The notes under the pieces are model-generated. The model worked only from the letters and a program-made list of their open reading frames with translations, did no database searches and had not been told where the DNA came from. A stretch of DNA of 64,000 nucleotides from positions 62,001 through 126,000 of the forward strand of contig VICG01000019.1 of assembly GCA_008692225.1 (NCBI GenBank), given 5' to 3'. Source of the stretch: Monilinia fructicola (lineage: Eukaryota; Ascomycota; Leotiomycetes; Helotiales; Sclerotiniaceae). A program made the position numbers and the translations under genes. Positions 24,278 to 36,104 of this stretch are shown here, one piece after another (within the stretch, counting starts at the first letter, position 1; every line of letters starts with the position of its first letter).

Positions 24278-25045
24278 TTATATTTCAACAGGTGACAGCG
24301 CCTTCCTATCATCCATGACTGCAAGCTCTTTCGTATTATCCAAGATTTCAGTTCTATTGAACTTGCCTCCAAATATAAGATATATGATAAAGAAGGACCA
24401 AATAAGAATACATGTTATGTTGAAGAGACAAGTGCATAAAGACCTGAATGTACGAGATAGAAATGAGCGGCGGAGTTCTTGTTGAGAGGGTTTGTAGTGG
24501 TGCTTTGGATGGCGTTCAGGTTGAGAAGATTGTATGATTTGGTCTTTGTTTTCTTTTGCTATAATACTTGAATCGTGGCCATGTTTCTCGCCTTTTTTCT
24601 CGTCCATGTATTTCAACTTCAAAGTCGGTAGAAGCGGAGATTGGATTGAATTGGCTTTGAACCTTGAGATCGGTACTCTGTAGCGAGGAATCACGTTTGT
24701 AGACGTGCTGGTAGTCGTGGATGAAGCCAAAGAGATCTGTTGTGGTCTTGGTCTTGCGATCGACGTGTACGTAGAGTGGAATGGAAAGTATAACCAGGTG
24801 GAAGATGATGTTCTGGTATCTTGGGAAGAAAGATAAGGAGGTCTATGTTGAGTTGTGTTCGTGGTTGCTACAGTGGTAGATTTTTGTAGGCCACGATAAC
24901 TTCGCCGGAATGGGTTGTCATTAGTGAAAGGGGAGTCCTTTTGCCCTTGATGAGAACTTCGCTGGAATGGGTTGTCATTAGTGAAGGGGTAATTTTTTTG
25001 CCAATCTCTGGCTTGATGTGCGGATGAAGAGCTTGAAGATGGCAT
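24278..25045 (-). CDS. Hypothetical 255-residue single-pass membrane protein
   Basis: Function not recognised. The frame starts with ATG at 25045 and runs 255 codons to TAA at 24278-24280. The N-terminus is serine-rich (M-P-S6-AH). An 8-residue motif, PFTNDNPF, appears twice (residues 20-27 and 39-46) within a duplicated block of about 19 residues that is also visible in the DNA (GGAATGGGTTGTCATTAGTG at about 24,908 and 24,966). Residues 55-125 are Ser/Thr/Pro-rich, and 145-200 are highly charged with several His/Lys. One strongly hydrophobic segment lies at about 203-225 (LFNITCILIWSFFIIYLIF), followed by a 30-residue polar tail. This suggests an N-in or tail-proximal anchored protein with a disordered N-terminal domain. 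G+C is normal, unlike both flanks, so the gene has escaped RIP. It stands alone in its island. It could be lineage-specific. Confidence 0.6.
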   Translation of the reverse strand: MPSSSSSSAHQARDWQKNYPFTNDNPFQRSSHQGQKDSPFTNDNPFRRSYRGLQKSTTVATTNTTQHRPPYLSSQDTRTSSSTWLYFPFHSTYTSIARPRPQQISLASSTTTSTSTNVIPRYRVPISRFKANSIQSPLLPTLKLKYMDEKKGEKHGHDSSIIAKENKDQIIQSSQPERHPKHHYKPSQQELRRSFLSRTFRSLCTCLFNITCILIWSFFIIYLIFGGKFNRTEILDNTKELAVMDDRKALSPVEI

Positions 25046-25190
25046 TGTCTGTATTGGGGGTGTCGTAATCTTGAGATGCGAACTGAAGACAGTAATACGT
25101 AAGATCTAGGCGCGATAATTCAATAGTATTCATTGAAGGATACTGATTATCTTTATATATCAGAGAAAATAAATCTGTGTTCAAAGAAGT
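25046..25190 (-). promoter_or_regulatory. Likely promoter and 5' UTR of the membrane-protein gene
   Basis: On the minus strand an ATATATAAAG TATA-like box (25151-25160) lies about 106-115 bp upstream of the ATG at 25045. Beyond 25200 the sequence becomes AT-rich repeat DNA, so the promoter is confined to about 150 bp. Confidence 0.4.
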
Positions 25191-25199
25191 TTATTACTT

Positions 25200-26690
25200 G
25201 AAACGATATTGAAACATAGAACTAATTGGAATTAAAATCTTATTGAATCATTATAATACAAGTTCAGTCTTTGTTTAAATTTATAGGACTTGATTGTATA
25301 GTTTAAGAAAATAAATCAAGTGAGTAATTAATAGATAAAAATAAATTGAATAAATATCAAATTAAGATTTTATAGGCTTATTTTATTTAAAAATAGACTT
25401 TTATATATTTATTAAACTTAATTGCTTTGAATTTATTTGATTTATACTTGATGATTATTTGATATTAAACTTTGATTTAATAATATTCACTGTGTAGCCG
25501 GAGAAATTAAATAATATATATTTTACTTTCATTTAATATATTATATATATAATAAGAATAAACTCAAATAATACACTTTTCAATGTCGATCCCTTAATTA
25601 AACTAAAACAATTAAAAATTAGTTTAAATCAATATTAACAATAACACTTTTTATTTAATATAATTCTTTATATTAATTAATAAATAAACTTTACTTAATT
25701 ATATAGTCGGATTAAAGATTAATTGGTTTTAAAACAATTATATATTCTTTTTAAATAAAATATCAATAAATAATAATTTAATAAAATTTTATTTATAAGT
25801 GATTTTAAAATTTACAAGAATTTTAACTCGGCTTATTATTTTAAAAGTAATTCATTATAAATTCAAAATATATTAAAATTGTATATTAATTAAATTTTCA
25901 AAATTTTTGAATATTAGGACTTAATATATTTATATCAATAGTATTTCTCTAATTTTATCAGAGTTATATATTAATTAGAATTTTGATTATTTAAAGATTT
26001 TATTAAAAAGTGTATTAATTGAATAGCGGGGGTTTCAATTGAGGTATTAATGTTAAAAAGTATATTATTCGGGTTACTATTATATATATAAATAACTTAA
26101 TATTGAATAAAAAGATTGTAATATAAAAATTGTTTATAAAATAATAAATCAAAATAGGATTTTTTATTAACTTTAATCTCATTTTCAAATATTCTATTAT
26201 TAATATATTATTCATTAATAAGTATTTATAAGAAAAACTATTATATAATTTCTTAAATATTGATTAGTTCGATTATATGATTGAATTTAACTTTTTATAT
26301 TAATTAAGGTTTTAATATTAAAAACTGTATTATTTATAATTATTATTATATAATTTATAATAGCTTTTTGATTTATGAATTTATTTTTAATTGCTTTTAA
26401 GGTTGCTTAAATATCATTCTTAAAACAGCTTTCAATAATAATAATAAACTATAAAATATTTCTAATCGCATATTTTTAATTTTATTAGTTATTGAATTTT
26501 AAAAGTTTAAAGATACAATATATCTATATTTATATAAGATGTAATATAACCGAGAATAAAGGGTGACCGAGAATTAAATATATAAACTTATATATATTTA
26601 TCAAATTTGTATTAATAACACTTTAATAAATATATAATATAATTACTACAGTAATAGTTTCAGTTTAATGAGCTTTCAAAGTATTAAAAA
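25200..26690. other. AT-rich degraded DNA between two gene islands
   Basis: Degenerate sequence with no frame beyond chance. A 66-codon minus-strand frame at 26015-26215 is Ile/Asn/Tyr-rich, as random AT-rich DNA would give. No transposon domain recognised. Confidence 0.5.
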
Positions 26691-26737
26691 TTTCGTCCTA
26701 TTTGAGCTTTGAAAATTCAAGCACTCTTTTTAATTGC

Positions 26738-27076
26738 TCAACCTACGTCCTGTTCTCTCGGTCTCAGAAAGTTCAGTTCTTCAAATTCAGATAATGGCTT
26801 TCTAGCATCCAAAGAGAAAATATCATTACTTGTATGCTTCATTACTGTCTACTGGATTAGTCCAACCACTGATGTGACTGAGGTGCAATCAAAGTCGAAG
26901 CCATCTAATTCAGTATTAGAAAATGATGGTATTGCGTATTTTGATCGAAGTTGATATGAGGCGTAGAAAGACTTAGATATCTAGTAGATTCACATATCAG
27001 AGGCCTTTTCACTCGAACCAAAGTATTGGTATTCATGGTCTAAGTCTGCTTGCAAGAGCGTATACGTAAACTCATT
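26738..27076 (-). pseudogene. Degraded protein-coding exon, unknown family
   Basis: A single minus-strand frame of about 110 codons reads like protein across its whole length but contains three stops: TGA at 26990-26992, TAG at 26981-26983 and TAG at 26849-26851. Readable pieces include LLQADLDHEYQYFGSSEKAS (about 27,065-27,000), SNTELDGFDFDCTSVTSVVG (about 26,911-26,855) and SLDARKPLSEFEELNFLRPR (about 26,820-26,765), ending with TGA at 26738. The upstream limit is a CATCTTAG acceptor-like site at 27077-27084. The stop at 26849 reads CAGTAG and would be CAGCAG before a C-to-T change at CpA. The acidic/aromatic composition argues for a real former exon, but I do not recognise the family. Confidence 0.4.
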
Positions 27077-27895
27077 CTAAGATGTTGTATTTGCAGGTAT
27101 TCTATGTTTTTATCACATCTGATTTTAGATAAGTCACTAGAGGAATATGTGCAACGTATTCAAGACGTTCAATCTAAGTCCAGCCCTATTTCAACTGATA
27201 TAAAGTCATGAGTTTCAGGCGTGACTTAGAATGATCTGGATGAACAACTTAAGATAAAGAAACAATCGCAATAACATTTCCTGAGGAGTTATGATCTGTT
27301 AGAGCAGACTTAAAGAGACACCTTATAAAGCCTGAAATGAAAGCTATATAATTTTCTAGAAGCTTCGGATCTAATTCCGTTTATTCCAGGAGTATACATG
27401 TACCATAAGACAAAACATAAATTGATTCTCTGGAGTTCTTGTCTTGATGTTTCTCCGATGGGCAATATCTTGGTAGATATCTCGTACATATCCTGAAACA
27501 TTTCCAGAATAAATCTTTAATTTGACCAAGATTCCTTATATCTAAACCACTCTGTTTCCAGTAATAATCCGTTTCTGTTCTGTTGTTCTGTTATTGTTTC
27601 AAGTTGAGTCAAGTGGATTCAAGAGCAAGCCATCAAATTCTGAGCTCTCTGATCAAAGAATGATACTATCACTGTCATCGCTTCACCAACCTCATCTTCT
27701 CCTGGATATGTGCACTCTTGAATCTGTATAGCACTGGTAGAGATAATCTGATACAAGTACAATTACAATACAAATACTCTATCATGTATCTTTTCTTCCA
27801 ATCGTTGTTTGCAAGATAGTATTTCAGTCCAAATATTCTCCACTCTCTCACACCGATCAACAGCCTAAAGCTCAATAAAAGTAATTGCTAAGGAT
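27077..27895. other. Normal-composition DNA, no supported gene
   Basis: G+C is about 38-40%, unlike the AT-rich blocks. The only frames are two short minus-strand ones (27310-27501, 63 codons from an ATG; 27675-27875, 66 codons from a TTG) without recognisable motifs or convincing splice sites. They may be exons of the same decayed gene as 26738-27076. Confidence 0.35.
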
Positions 27896-28333
27896 ATGGA
27901 TTCGTTTTCCAGGCATAATCTTCCATTAAAGCCAAAATCTCCTTCGCCACCACCTAACGAACCGGTTACTCACAACCAAAAACAAAATCGCGTGGTGCAA
28001 CCTCAAAAGGCAAACGTTGGTGTAAAACGAAAACCCGTCAGTAATACTGCCAACACTCCTCAAATAGTTGAGCAGGAGGAGAATCACGAAAAGGCTCACG
28101 GGCTCTTCTCAAACCCCCCGAAGAAATTTAATCGGTCTTATATCTAGCCTCGACATAGATATACTCGTATCTCCAAATCGTCAATGACCAAACTATCCAA
28201 TAATCACAATAGCCAAGCTTCATACTCAGCCGCCTAGTCACTTACCTTTCAAACTACACTCCTTTTGTAATCACCTGGGTACCAGTATCAAAATTATGTT
28301 TCCAACGAGGGATTTGAGCTTGATACTGGTTTA
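27896..28333 (+). pseudogene. Proline/asparagine-rich gene broken by CAR-to-TAR stops
   Basis: The frame opens with an ATG in good context (AAGGATATGG) at 27896 and gives 83 codons: Pro-rich near residues 11-24 (KPKSPSPPP), basic near residues 43-47 (VKRKP), then SNPPKKFNRSYI. It then meets TAG at 28145-28147. The same frame stays protein-like beyond it (PRHRYTRISKSSMTKLSNN), passes a TAG at 28235-28237 and a TAA at 28268-28270, and ends at a TGA/TAG pair at 28334-28339. The first three stops are each explained by one CAG-to-TAG or CAA-to-TAA change, the signature of RIP. The alternative is a functional 83-residue protein ending at 28147. Function unknown. Confidence 0.45.
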
Positions 28334-28520
28334 TGATAGAGTTGGTTGGGAAGAATGGAGTGGAAGGGTGTGAGACTTTGAGGTGATAGATGAGAAAAGA
28401 AGGATAGAGTTTGAAGATGGGAATAGGGAGTCTGGGAAAGACATAGAAGAGATAGGATGTGAGAAGGGAATGACGGAAGAGATTGAGATTAGGAATGAGC
28501 ATGCGATTGGCTTTTCTCAT
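28254..28520 (-). CDS. Possible 88-codon hypothetical frame, strand uncertain
   Basis: The minus strand has an ATG-initiated frame from 28520 to 28254 (88 codons), with a hydrophobic start and a C-terminus reading QIPRWKHNFDTGTQVITKGV. The plus strand of the same DNA also has a protein-like, highly charged frame (28374-28595, containing IDEKRRIEFEDGNRESGKDI), preceded by a TGA at 28371-28373. Only one can be real, and both may be remnants of the gene broken at 27.9 kb. No family recognised. Confidence 0.2.
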   Translation of the reverse strand: MRKANRMLIPNLNLFRHSLLTSYLFYVFPRLPIPIFKLYPSFLIYHLKVSHPSTPFFPTNSIINQYQAQIPRWKHNFDTGTQVITKGV

Positions 28521-28595
28521 TTATTGATTGTTGGTTTTCTATACATCCTCCCTTGTGATCGGTTTTCCCCTCCTATTCTGATCTTGATTCCCTAG

Positions 28596-31214
28596 ACTTG
28601 GTAGACCCTTCTCTCTTTTGTGTAAAATCACATTTCGTATATGGAATTCAATGGAAAAGCAGTATACAATCATGAAAACCACCTATTCCTTCTACTAATC
28701 CATGAAAGTCCCGATTTTTGCTCTTCATCTACTAAGAACCAATAACTTACCACTCTCCCCTCGCCTCACTCTCGCTTCAAACGATTAGTATATTAAAACT
28801 CAAAAGATGATTATAAAAGTAAACTCTATTGCTTAATAATAAGAGATTACCTATTATATATTATATTTAACTTATACATTTAATATATCGTTTCGAAATA
28901 ACTTATAGCGTGAGACCTTGGCATCGGCATTATATATATAATTTAACAATTAATTAAACGTTACCCACTAAGATTCTTTATTCCTTATTTCATGTTATAA
29001 TAATAGTAAATAAGTCTAAACGGATTTTTTACAATATACTAATTTAATTATTTTAAATAATCATTATAAATCAATTATATAATATAAAAAGTATATACAC
29101 TTAAAGTTAAATATTATAATAAATAAATTAAAATTAAATTAAAATACAATTGAAAAGTTATAGAGAAATTTCATTTCTGTAGAAAAATATATATTTTATA
29201 GGAATTCTATTACAAAATCACAGGTGTGTTACGAATAATAGCCCGAACTCTTATATTATAGAAGATATACAAAATACAAATTTTGATTAATAAATATAAT
29301 AATTAAACTAAATATAAAGTTATTTTTAAATTTATTTTAATATATAGTATTATTGAAGTTAATAAAAGTTTTACTTATAAAACTTTAAACTTAAGTATTT
29401 TATAATAATAAAAGGGTATAAATTGAATTGGTAGATTGAATTAATAGAAATTAAATTAAATTAAATTGGATTTCCTTAAATTCATTTTAATATATACTAT
29501 TATCAAAACTAAGATAATTTAAAGTCTTGAATAGTTTAATTTATTTTTATTTAGTAAATTATATGAAAAAGTTATATTAATGATATGTAAGAAAAGTGAT
29601 TTATATATATATATGTACTAAAATATATTTAAACAAATTAAAACGTAGTATTTTAGTCTTTTATTAATATTTAATATATCTTTAATATTACTAATTTTAA
29701 GAAGTATTAATAAACGAAATATAACTTTTTTTATATATAAACAATTTTTAATATTAATATTTCAATACGCGTTCTTATTATATCATTGTATATTATACAA
29801 ATACAATTTAAATTAATTTATTTATTTTAATAAAATAATCAATATCAACCCCGATTGATCTCTTTATATTACTTTATTTGTATAATAAATTCAAGTATCG
29901 AATTGATTTCTTGTATTATAAAAAATTATGTTATTTATTTTCTATATAAGCTTGTTATTTTCTACTCAATCGCAATCTCTTCCCTTTATTTCTCGTTGTT
30001 TTAAATCTTATAAATAATCAATATAAATATAATATTTTATTAAGCTTTTTTTTAAATTCTTTACTATTCTATATTTAACTTATAAAAGTTAAAAATTTTG
30101 CTTTCCTCTCCTTGAAGTAAGCCGTCTAGAACCCTCTTTAAATAGTTCAAAAAGAAAATAAGGAAAAAAAAATAGTATTAAAGACTAAAGAGTTTTAAGT
30201 TTTAAATATTAAAGTTTTTGATACTTATATATAATTTTTATTTTATTTAATAAAATTTATATAATGACTTATTTATTATTAAAATAACTTTAAATAATAT
30301 ACTTTTCAAAAATAAGACTTTATTTAATATATTATATTAAGTATAGTTTAATATATATTTATTTAAATTATTTATATATTGAAAATTATATTAATTAAAG
30401 TAATATTAATTATAATAATAATACATCAAATAAAAATTTAATTTAAATTATAACTAAAAGTCTTTTTACAAAAATCGAATATAATTATTGAATTCTTATT
30501 ATTAAGTATTTTATATTTTAATATAAAAATATTATATTTATTAATATTAATTTCAAAAGAAGAAGAAATTGAAAAATGAACAATTAGAAAGAAAGCTATT
30601 ATAAATTAATACTTTATTAATTATAAAGAACAATTCAAAAAATAAACTTTATAAAAACAATCTATAAAGAAATCTCGGCTATATAGTTATTTTTTAATAT
30701 AAACTAATTCTTTAAATATAATTTTATATATATAAAACTTTACTTTTTACTTTTTTAATAATATCTCTAAATGCTATTATTTATTGTAAATTTGATTCTT
30801 AATATAATAGAATATATTTCCTGATTCTATTATATAAATTTTTAAATAATTCTTTCATTTAAGATCATAGTTTATGAATTAATTAATTTTATCAATTAGC
30901 TTTAGAATATTTTTTAACTTAATATAATTATTTTATTTATATAAATTTATACTTTTGTGATAATTATAATTTTACAATATTAAAATATTATATAAAAGAC
31001 TCTTATACTTAATTTTATAGGTTTATATAACAAAATAGTTATATTATAAAAATTTTTTAAAAAAAATTAAACTTATTATATATAGCAATTGGCTAATTTA
31101 ATCTTCTGTTTTTAAATTATTATATAAAAAAAATTTTAATAATAATTTAATTCTTTCTTATAAGAATTATTTAATATATTTATTTATTATATTTTAATTA
31201 TTGAAAAATTATAT
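28596..31214. other. Island edge, then AT-rich degraded DNA
   Basis: 28,596-28,800 is ordinary-composition intergenic DNA with a CCACTCTCCCCTCGCCTCAC pyrimidine patch. From about 28,800 it becomes AT-rich. The stretch 29,012-29,110 is related to 42,858-42,955 (both contain a TCAATTATATAATATAAA block after a diverged lead). A GTGTTACGAATAATAGCCCG remnant at about 29,226 could be an LTR start. No protein motif identified. Confidence 0.45.
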
Positions 31215-31424
31215 TATTATCGAAACACACCTACCTGTAGATTAGCCCTAATAACGTAGATTGGCTATAATCTACGTTATCTCCCTTATTAGAACATACG
31301 CGCTTACGTACATGGCTAACAAGAGTATTCATAGTATATAATCCTTTTCCCTTTATATAAAAGGAATGGGGTTATTTAGCTTTTATTAATATATACAATT
31401 ATACCAACTCGATGTATACACACA
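31215..31424 (+). mobile_element. LTR-like segment with TATA box, about 210 bp
   Basis: Starts about 31215 (TTATTATCGAAACACACC; the 5' TG is obscured by mutation) and ends TACACACA at 31424, i.e. a degraded TG...CA unit of retained G+C inside AT-rich DNA. It contains an internal TATA box, CTTTATATAAAAGG, at about 31,351, as expected for an LTR promoter. It also holds a perfect 12-bp hairpin (ATAACGTAGATT and its complement, 31251-31280). A GGGCCC-containing, possible primer-binding region follows. No second copy was found in the window, so this is either a solo LTR or the 5' LTR of an element too eroded to recognise. Confidence 0.45.
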
Positions 31425-33276
31425 TTAGGGCCCTTTTAAAGTAAAACCAACAATTATTAAATTTAATAAATAAAGAATACTTAAATATAATAAAAACTTA
31501 TATACTTTTAAATATTAAATTTGCTATAAAGATAAATGAATATCTAATATATTAAACGAATTCCTAGAAATTAATTATAATTATTATTAAAAAAACAGTA
31601 GAATTGATTTCTAAAAGCTTAGAAAATAGAACTACAAATTAAAAAATTAATATTTATAAATATAATTATAAAGAATATCTAACTTATTTGATTTGATATA
31701 AATCTATTATATTAATTATTCTTTTTTAGAAACTTTTCGTATAAAATTACTTTGAGTAAATCTTTTTAGAATATTATTTTATTCTTCGAAAATAAATACA
31801 CTTTCTTTGATTTTGTAATTATTATAAAAATTCAATTAGTATATCATTTAATCTTTTAATAAATAATTATGAATTATATGACTTTATAAAAATAACTAAC
31901 AAATTTTAAATATGTTTTTATATATAAAAACATATAATGTTTCGAATATTAAAAGTAATTTTCTTATTATGATCTTTTTAAAAACTAATACTAAATGAAT
32001 CCTTTCTTATTAAAAGTAATATCAGCTTTATAAACTTTAATCAAATTAGATATTAAAGAGATCTATTAATTTATTTAACTTTTATATAATCTTTCTTAAT
32101 GTTATTATTAATATTAAAATTAAAAACTTTAAAAACAAGAGTATATATGTAATTTTGATATATATATTTAAAAAATAGAAAAATTGAAAGAAAAAAATAA
32201 TTCATAAAAAAAAATAAAAAAAGCTTAATGTTTTTATATTAATAATAAATGCTAAATTAATTTTCTTTAAAAATGAATATTTTAAAAAAATATTTGGATA
32301 TATTAAGTATTAAAATTAAATTTAATAAAGAACTATACTTAAATCTATTTATATCAATTATTACTAAATAAAAATTATAAGTTATTTCATAATTTAAAAA
32401 CTTATATCATAATGACCTTTAATCCAAATTTATTAAAAAAAAATAATTAATTTCTAATATATTCTTAAATTAAGATTTAAATACTGTATATTTGTTTATC
32501 TTAATATTTAATGAATATATTATTATAAAAGAAAATCATTGAAGGGCTTTATTTAATACTATTTAAAAATATAATTTATTTAATAATATTTTACTGAATA
32601 ATTATTACATTATATATATTACAAAAAAAACTTTTAAGTTTAAAAGTTATAATTATACTTTATTAAATAGAAAAATATTATTATTCTATTTTATTAAATA
32701 AAAAAAAGACTATGATTATATTTTATTAAATAAAGGAATATTATTAATATAGGTAATATTTTTTGAAAATTATTAAATAAAATATTTATATAATTAGAAA
32801 CATTATTAATTTTTTTGAAAATCCTACAATGGAAAATCTCAAAATGAATAATATAATATTGATTTTTTAAATTTGATATAAATATTTTATTTTAATGTCT
32901 TTTTTATAGGAAAAAGATATATAATTATTACAATTCAATTATAAATTAAAAGTAAATATTTTTATATAGTATATTATAATTATTATTTAACTAAAATATA
33001 AATATAATTTAATTATTCTATAATATAAATTAAAGATTTATTATATTTTAGTTTTTATATTTGTAAATTTAATAAACTATTTTATAATAATATATTTGAT
33101 TTCTATTTAAAAAGTTAATATAACATCTTATAAATCCGAGAATGCATTTTTAATTAGAAAAAGAACATAATAAAAATAAATTATAAAAATAATAAATATT
33201 TAAATAAAAGTATTAAAATACTTTATATATATAAGTAAAGGTATAAAGATGAAAAGAATTATCAAAAGAAATATAT

Positions 33277-33310
<34 letters not shown>

Positions 33311-33384
33311 AAACAAATTATCTTATAATTTTTTGATAATTAACTTTTCAATAATTAATTCTTTAATATTTTCCTTACGAAATA
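31425..33384. other. AT-rich degraded DNA, no domain recognised
   Basis: A-rich on the plus strand, consistent with a plus-strand coding relic downstream of the LTR-like segment, but no gag or pol motif could be defended. A (TA)n run lies at 33279-33308. Confidence 0.4.
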
Positions 33385-34180
33385 TAAGTCCATGTACCCA
33401 CTTCTCGGCCACCCCCTCTTTCCAGCCAACCTTCATATTGAAAACCTTCATTTTAGCCTATTAATAACTTAACCATTATTAAAAATAACTTAATGAAATT
33501 TGAATTATGAATCTTTAATATAAAAACTAATTTACTTTATAATTTCGATAATTTTCGAATGTTTTTAAAAGAAATTATAAATATTTAAATTTCAATTTTT
33601 TAAATTTATATATAAATGCTATATAATTTAAAATCGCCTAATGATTTGTTAATAAAAATTATTAAAGATAATTTATATTATTTTTCAAATCCTAAAACTA
33701 TAAAAACTAATATAATATATAATAAATAAAGATTATGATTTGTAGTTTCTAAAAAATCTATAATTATAAATTTTCTCATATAAAATTTTATTAGCAAAAT
33801 ACATAATCTTTAATTATTCATTCTAAAATATATTAAATATATAATTGTTTTATATCAATTGATTTCAAATAGAACAATAAATTGAAAAAATAATGCTAAT
33901 TTCTTTTAATAATTTTTATTTAATAATTGTTCGAAAATTACAAAAGTTATAATTTTATATAAAATTTATATAAAAATTCAAAATATTAAAATTTAAAGAC
34001 TTATAACTTTATGAAAAAAATTATTAAAAAATCAAAAGCCTTATAATTAAGTTATTAATTATATAATTAATAGATTCTTGAAATTTCATTAAATTATCTT
34101 TAATAATAGTTAAGCTGTTAATAAGCTAAAATAACGGTTTTTAGTATAAAGGGTGGCCGAAAAGTAGGTGTACGGACTTA
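33385..34180. mobile_element. MITE-like family B, copy B1 (796 bp)
   Basis: Begins TAAGTCCATGTACCCACTTC, then TCGGCCACCCCCTC, and ends GGGTGGCCGAAAAGTAGGTG, then TACGGACTTA: the inverted terminus. Inner matching blocks are GCCTATTAATAACTTAA (left) and TTAATAAGCTAAAATAACGG (right). The element is flanked by, or includes, TA on each side. No coding capacity; a short open frame across its left end is chance. Confidence 0.85.
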
Positions 34181-35968
34181 ATAGAATTTTTTTAATTTTT
34201 TTAAGAAATATAATATTATTATATAATTATTAATTCTTAGAAGACTATTTAATAATGAAACATTTGTTTATTTATTTCTTCAATAAATCTATAATAAAAT
34301 CTTTCTAATTATTAAAAATTATATAAAATAAAATAAATTATTATAAATATAATTGATTAGTTATATTATCAAAAGAAATAATAATACTTTTGTAATTAGT
34401 ATTTTTAAAACTATCTATTTTAAAAATCATTATATTTAACGCAAATTAAATTAAAACTTTCTTTATTATATATATATATATATAAATTCAAAAAAAAAAC
34501 AAAATATATTATTTAAAAATTATTATTAAACAAATTATTATTAAACAAATTAAAAAGAAATTTTTAGAAAATTTATTATATAAATTATATATAAAATCAA
34601 TAATTATAATTATATATTGATATAACATTGATCTATTGAAAATCTAAATGTTTAAATTGTTTAATAAGGTTTTAGATTAACAATTTTGATAATATTTTCT
34701 ATAAGGTAGTTTTATAATAATTCAAAAATGATTAATAATTTTTGCTTTAATTATAATACAGTTTTAAAATATAATTTTAAAGCTTATTTATTAAACGAGG
34801 ATAGAGAGGCGGATATAAAAAAAAGTTATAAAGTAAATTTGAAAACTTATTTAAAATATTTAATAGATTTTATTCTTAAAATGTATATTTATAAAATATG
34901 AATTTTACAATTCAATTATACTATTAGTATTTATAATATTGTATTTAGTATAAATATATATATAAAATGAAAAAATATAATTAATAAACTTATTTATTAT
35001 TCAATTGCCAACTTACAAATCAAATCTTTAAATTAATAATAATATTATTAAGAGTTATATAATATTGTAAATTTATAAATTAATTGGAAGGTAAAAAGTT
35101 TATAAACTAACTTAAAAACTAAAATAAAATTATATTCAAAAAAAAGTATAAAAACTAATATAAAGTAACTTATATTAATATTAAAATCTTTTAATATAAA
35201 AACTATTGTTATATAACTATTTATATAATTAAATTAAATTACAATACTAATTATTTTCAATATATTTTTTAATCAATAATGTAAAAAGCATATAGACATC
35301 CTCGAAATCTTTTTAAACTTTTTTTCAAATATTAATATTCTTAACTATTTCAAATTTTTAATAACATTTTTGAATATATATTATTTTTATTGATATAAAT
35401 ATTTAATATTTTTGTTATATAAATCTTAATACTACCTTTCTTTTGATATGAAAATATTTCAATAAAAACTAATATATTATTAAATATAATTTGTATAAAA
35501 AGATATAATAATAATATTTATTTTATAAATTTCCAAAGTCTATTTAATTATAATTATTATAATTATTTTTATAATAAATTCTTATATATATTTATAAATA
35601 TTCGACTGAAATTAGATTTATAATCCTATTGAAATTCTCGAATTATATTTTAACTTTATATTTGATAATATATTATTTTTTATTATATTTCTATTTAAAA
35701 AAAATTTGTTTACTAAAGTCTTTTATTCTTTAATATTAGATTTTTTAATCAATTTAATAATTTTATTATCAAGGATTGATTCATACTTAATTATAGTAGA
35801 ATTAATATCTTTCTTATATTTTTATTCAATTTTAAAAGTTTCTTTAATAATTACTTAAATAAAAAAATCTTCTTTATCATTTTTGAGAAACTTATTAATT
35901 ATATTAAAGTTCCCATTTATATTTATAATCAATTTATCTAATTATAGAAATACAAGATAATTTTAAAT
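34181..35968. other. AT-rich degraded DNA, no recognisable feature
   Basis: Degenerate sequence with small remnants (AAACGAGGATAGAGAGGCGG near 34,794). No frame or protein motif. Confidence 0.45.

Positions 35969-36104
<136 letters not shown>

Noticed and set aside
26709..26954. 81-codon plus-strand frame
   Set aside because: Begins with TTG; the opposite strand has the longer protein-like frame, though both could be wrong.
33249..33464. 71-codon frame on the plus strand
   Set aside because: Runs from a TA repeat into the left terminus of a family B element; composition is random.
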